Part shown: in pieces, positions 5,112-6,401 of the stretch | How positions within the stretch are numbered: position 1 is the stretch's first letter | How the letters are laid out: the number at the start of each line of letters is the position of its first letter | NCBI GenBank assembly: GCA_023458855.1 | Contig: JAEWWQ010000386.1 | Span: 1 to 6,401, forward strand | DNA from: Bacillota bacterium | GTDB taxonomy: Bacteria; Bacillota; Clostridia; Lachnospirales; Lachnospiraceae | Reading direction: 5' to 3' | Length of the DNA: 6,401 nt | Notes under the pieces: generated by a model | What the model saw: only the letters and a program-made list of their open reading frames with translations | What the model was told of the DNA's origin: nothing | Databases searched by the model: none | Position numbers and translations under genes: made by a program

Positions 5112-6401
5112 ATGAGAATACTAATTGTAGAAGACGAAGTCATGATACGCGTTGGCATGGGTAAATTAATTGAAAGTGAGACAAAGCATCAGATCATAGG
5201 AGAGGCCAGGAATGGGAAAGAAGGATTAGAACTTGCTTTACGTCTGAAACCTGACCTGATCATTACAGATATTCGCATGCCTGAGATGGATGGACTTATC
5301 ATGATGCAGAAAATCCGGAAAAATCATCTTAAGATCAAGGCGGTTATTTTAACAGGATATGCCGAATTTGAATATGCAAAACAAGCTATTCACCTGGGTG
5401 TCCATGAATATCTGCTGAAACCGATAGGAGTTGAGGATGTAAAAGAAGTACTGGAGAGGGTGGAGCAGTCACTGGAGGAGGAGCAAATGTCTCCGCTTGG
5501 CTTAGATACACTGTTGCGGGACAGCTATCTTGGGAGTGAAGAGGATTTTAAGCAGATATATTTACCAAGGTTAAAGCAGGAAGCATGGCATGATAAATCA
5601 GGAAACTTTCAATTGTACCTGGGTTATATAGGAATGGCGCCGGGGGAATATATAGAAGAATTTAGGGACAGGATAACTGCGATAAGAGAATTTACCGAAA
5701 TTCATGATTGCATGGTCGCCAATATCGATAAATTGCAGGAAGTATTGTGCCTGGTGCAAGGAGACAGGCAGGCACTGGAGGAATTTGGAACAGCATTTTA
5801 CAGAAAAATGATTCGTATCTGCAGACCGGAACAGGTCCCTGCTTTTGCGGTAACTGAATTTAATAAAATAGATAATCTGTACAAAGGATTTCAAAGAGCA
5901 CAGGAGCTAGTCAGCTATGCCATGGTAATGGAGAGTACACAATTATTCACGGAAGAGAGAATCAGGGCATATGCGGCAGACAGCAGGCAGGACCAGGAAT
6001 ATCTTGTAGAACTGGAGAACAGAATAAAGTCGTCTGTTTGTAATGGCAGTATACAGAATTATAATTCTGATATGGAAGCTTTCCTTGCCTATATGCGCAA
6101 ACAGAAAATACCTCCTGAAAATTGTAAACACGGTTATTTACGGTTCCTGTCCTTTATATCCAATTTACTGCAGGAGATAGACAGGCAATCGTTTGTGAAC
6201 ATGCAGAATATGTGCTTTATGAAGCAGATCGGTGATGCGAGGACCAGGAAAGAAATAGAAATAGTCTTACGTGCGATCCCACAATTTTTGGAAAGCACAC
6301 AGGGGAAAAAAGAAGATATCCATAACTATACGATTAAGCGCGCCATTAATTATATCAGGGAGCATTATGCCGAAGGAATCAGTCTGGAACAGACGGCGGA
6401 G
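5112..6401 (+). CDS. YesN-type response regulator, receiver plus AraC-type HTH (3' partial)
   Basis: This is the cytoplasmic transcription regulator partnered with the kinase just upstream. It begins MRILIVEDE and stays open for 430 codons to the window edge, so the stop codon is not seen. The receiver (about 1-120) has acidic E7/D8, phospho-acceptor D53 in ITDIRMPEMDG, T81 in LTGYAEFEYAK and K103 in YLLKPI. The GYAEFEYAK and EYLLKP patterns are characteristic of YesN-like regulators. A middle region of about 270 residues, typical of the family but without a motif I can name, links to the DNA-binding domain. That domain starts near residue 405 (YTIKRAINYIREHYAEGISL), which is the first helix of an AraC-type HTH; the rest is outside the window. 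The ribosome binding site is weak (AAGGA overlapping the kinase stop codon, about ten bases from the ATG), which suggests translational coupling. Targets cannot be deduced here. Confidence 0.93.
   Translation, partial: MRILIVEDEVMIRVGMGKLIESETKHQIIGEARNGKEGLELALRLKPDLIITDIRMPEMDGLIMMQKIRKNHLKIKAVILTGYAEFEYAKQAIHLGVHEYLLKPIGVEDVKEVLERVEQSLEEEQMSPLGLDTLLRDSYLGSEEDFKQIYLPRLKQEAWHDKSGNFQLYLGYIGMAPGEYIEEFRDRITAIREFTEIHDCMVANIDKLQEVLCLVQGDRQALEEFGTAFYRKMIRICRPEQVPAFAVTEFNKIDNLYKGFQRAQELVSYAMVMESTQLFTEERIRAYAADSRQDQEYLVELENRIKSSVCNGSIQNYNSDMEAFLAYMRKQKIPPENCKHGYLRFLSFISNLLQEIDRQSFVNMQNMCFMKQIGDARTRKEIEIVLRAIPQFLESTQGKKEDIHNYTIKRAINYIREHYAEGISLEQTAE

Noticed and set aside
5101..5115. Four-codon mini-ORF (ATG TTA ATT AGA TGA) overlapping the response regulator start
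   Set aside because: The only Shine-Dalgarno-like bases (AAGG) directly abut its ATG, so it is unlikely to be translated. The overlap looks like chance.
5598..6131. Minus-strand reading frames within the response regulator
   Set aside because: They lie antisense to a continuous YesN-type coding frame and show no initiation signals or protein motifs.

Overview
The window looks like chromosomal DNA from a low-to-moderate-GC Firmicute. Class Clostridia, probably a Lachnospiraceae-type gut bacterium, is the best guess. This rests on AGA/AGG and ATA codon use, GGAGG-type ribosome binding sites, a split ThrE exporter pair, a YesM/YesN-type two-component pair and a hybrid-kinase-like protein of the style common in that family. 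No RNA gene, mobile element or CRISPR array is visible. All genes are on the + strand, in two apparent transcription units.

Unit 1 (about 1-3156). The window opens inside a gene (to 1193) whose product has a GGDEF-like region with a ruined signature, a HisKA-like dimerisation helix with tyrosine in place of the phospho-accepting histidine, no ATP-binding HATPase domain, and a complete receiver domain at the C-terminus. It therefore resembles a hybrid histidine kinase that has lost kinase chemistry but kept the receiver. Next comes a 180-residue charged protein of unknown function (1277-1819) with three Val-Ser-Asn repeats near its start. Two small membrane proteins follow (1860-2612 and 2617-3087). 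They are the two halves of a split threonine/serine exporter (ThrE/YjjP-YjjB type), translationally close with a 4-base gap. A long hairpin followed by a T-run (3100-3156) ends the unit. No terminator is seen between the first four genes, so they may be co-transcribed.

Control region (3157-3268). This holds a 30-bp near-perfect palindrome, then an overlapping pair of candidate sigma-A promoters and a ribosome binding site.

Unit 2 (3269 to the window end). This encodes a complete YesM-type sensor histidine kinase (two membrane segments, a large extracellular sensor, HAMP, His_kinase and HATPase domains). Thirteen bases downstream is its presumed partner, a YesN-type response regulator with a receiver domain, a long middle region and the beginning of an AraC-type DNA-binding domain cut off by the window edge. 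The kinase would sense an extracellular ligand and phosphorylate the regulator. In this family the targets are often carbohydrate uptake and utilisation genes, but none is present here.

The most notable item is the degenerate hybrid-kinase-like protein at the start. The rest is fairly conventional.
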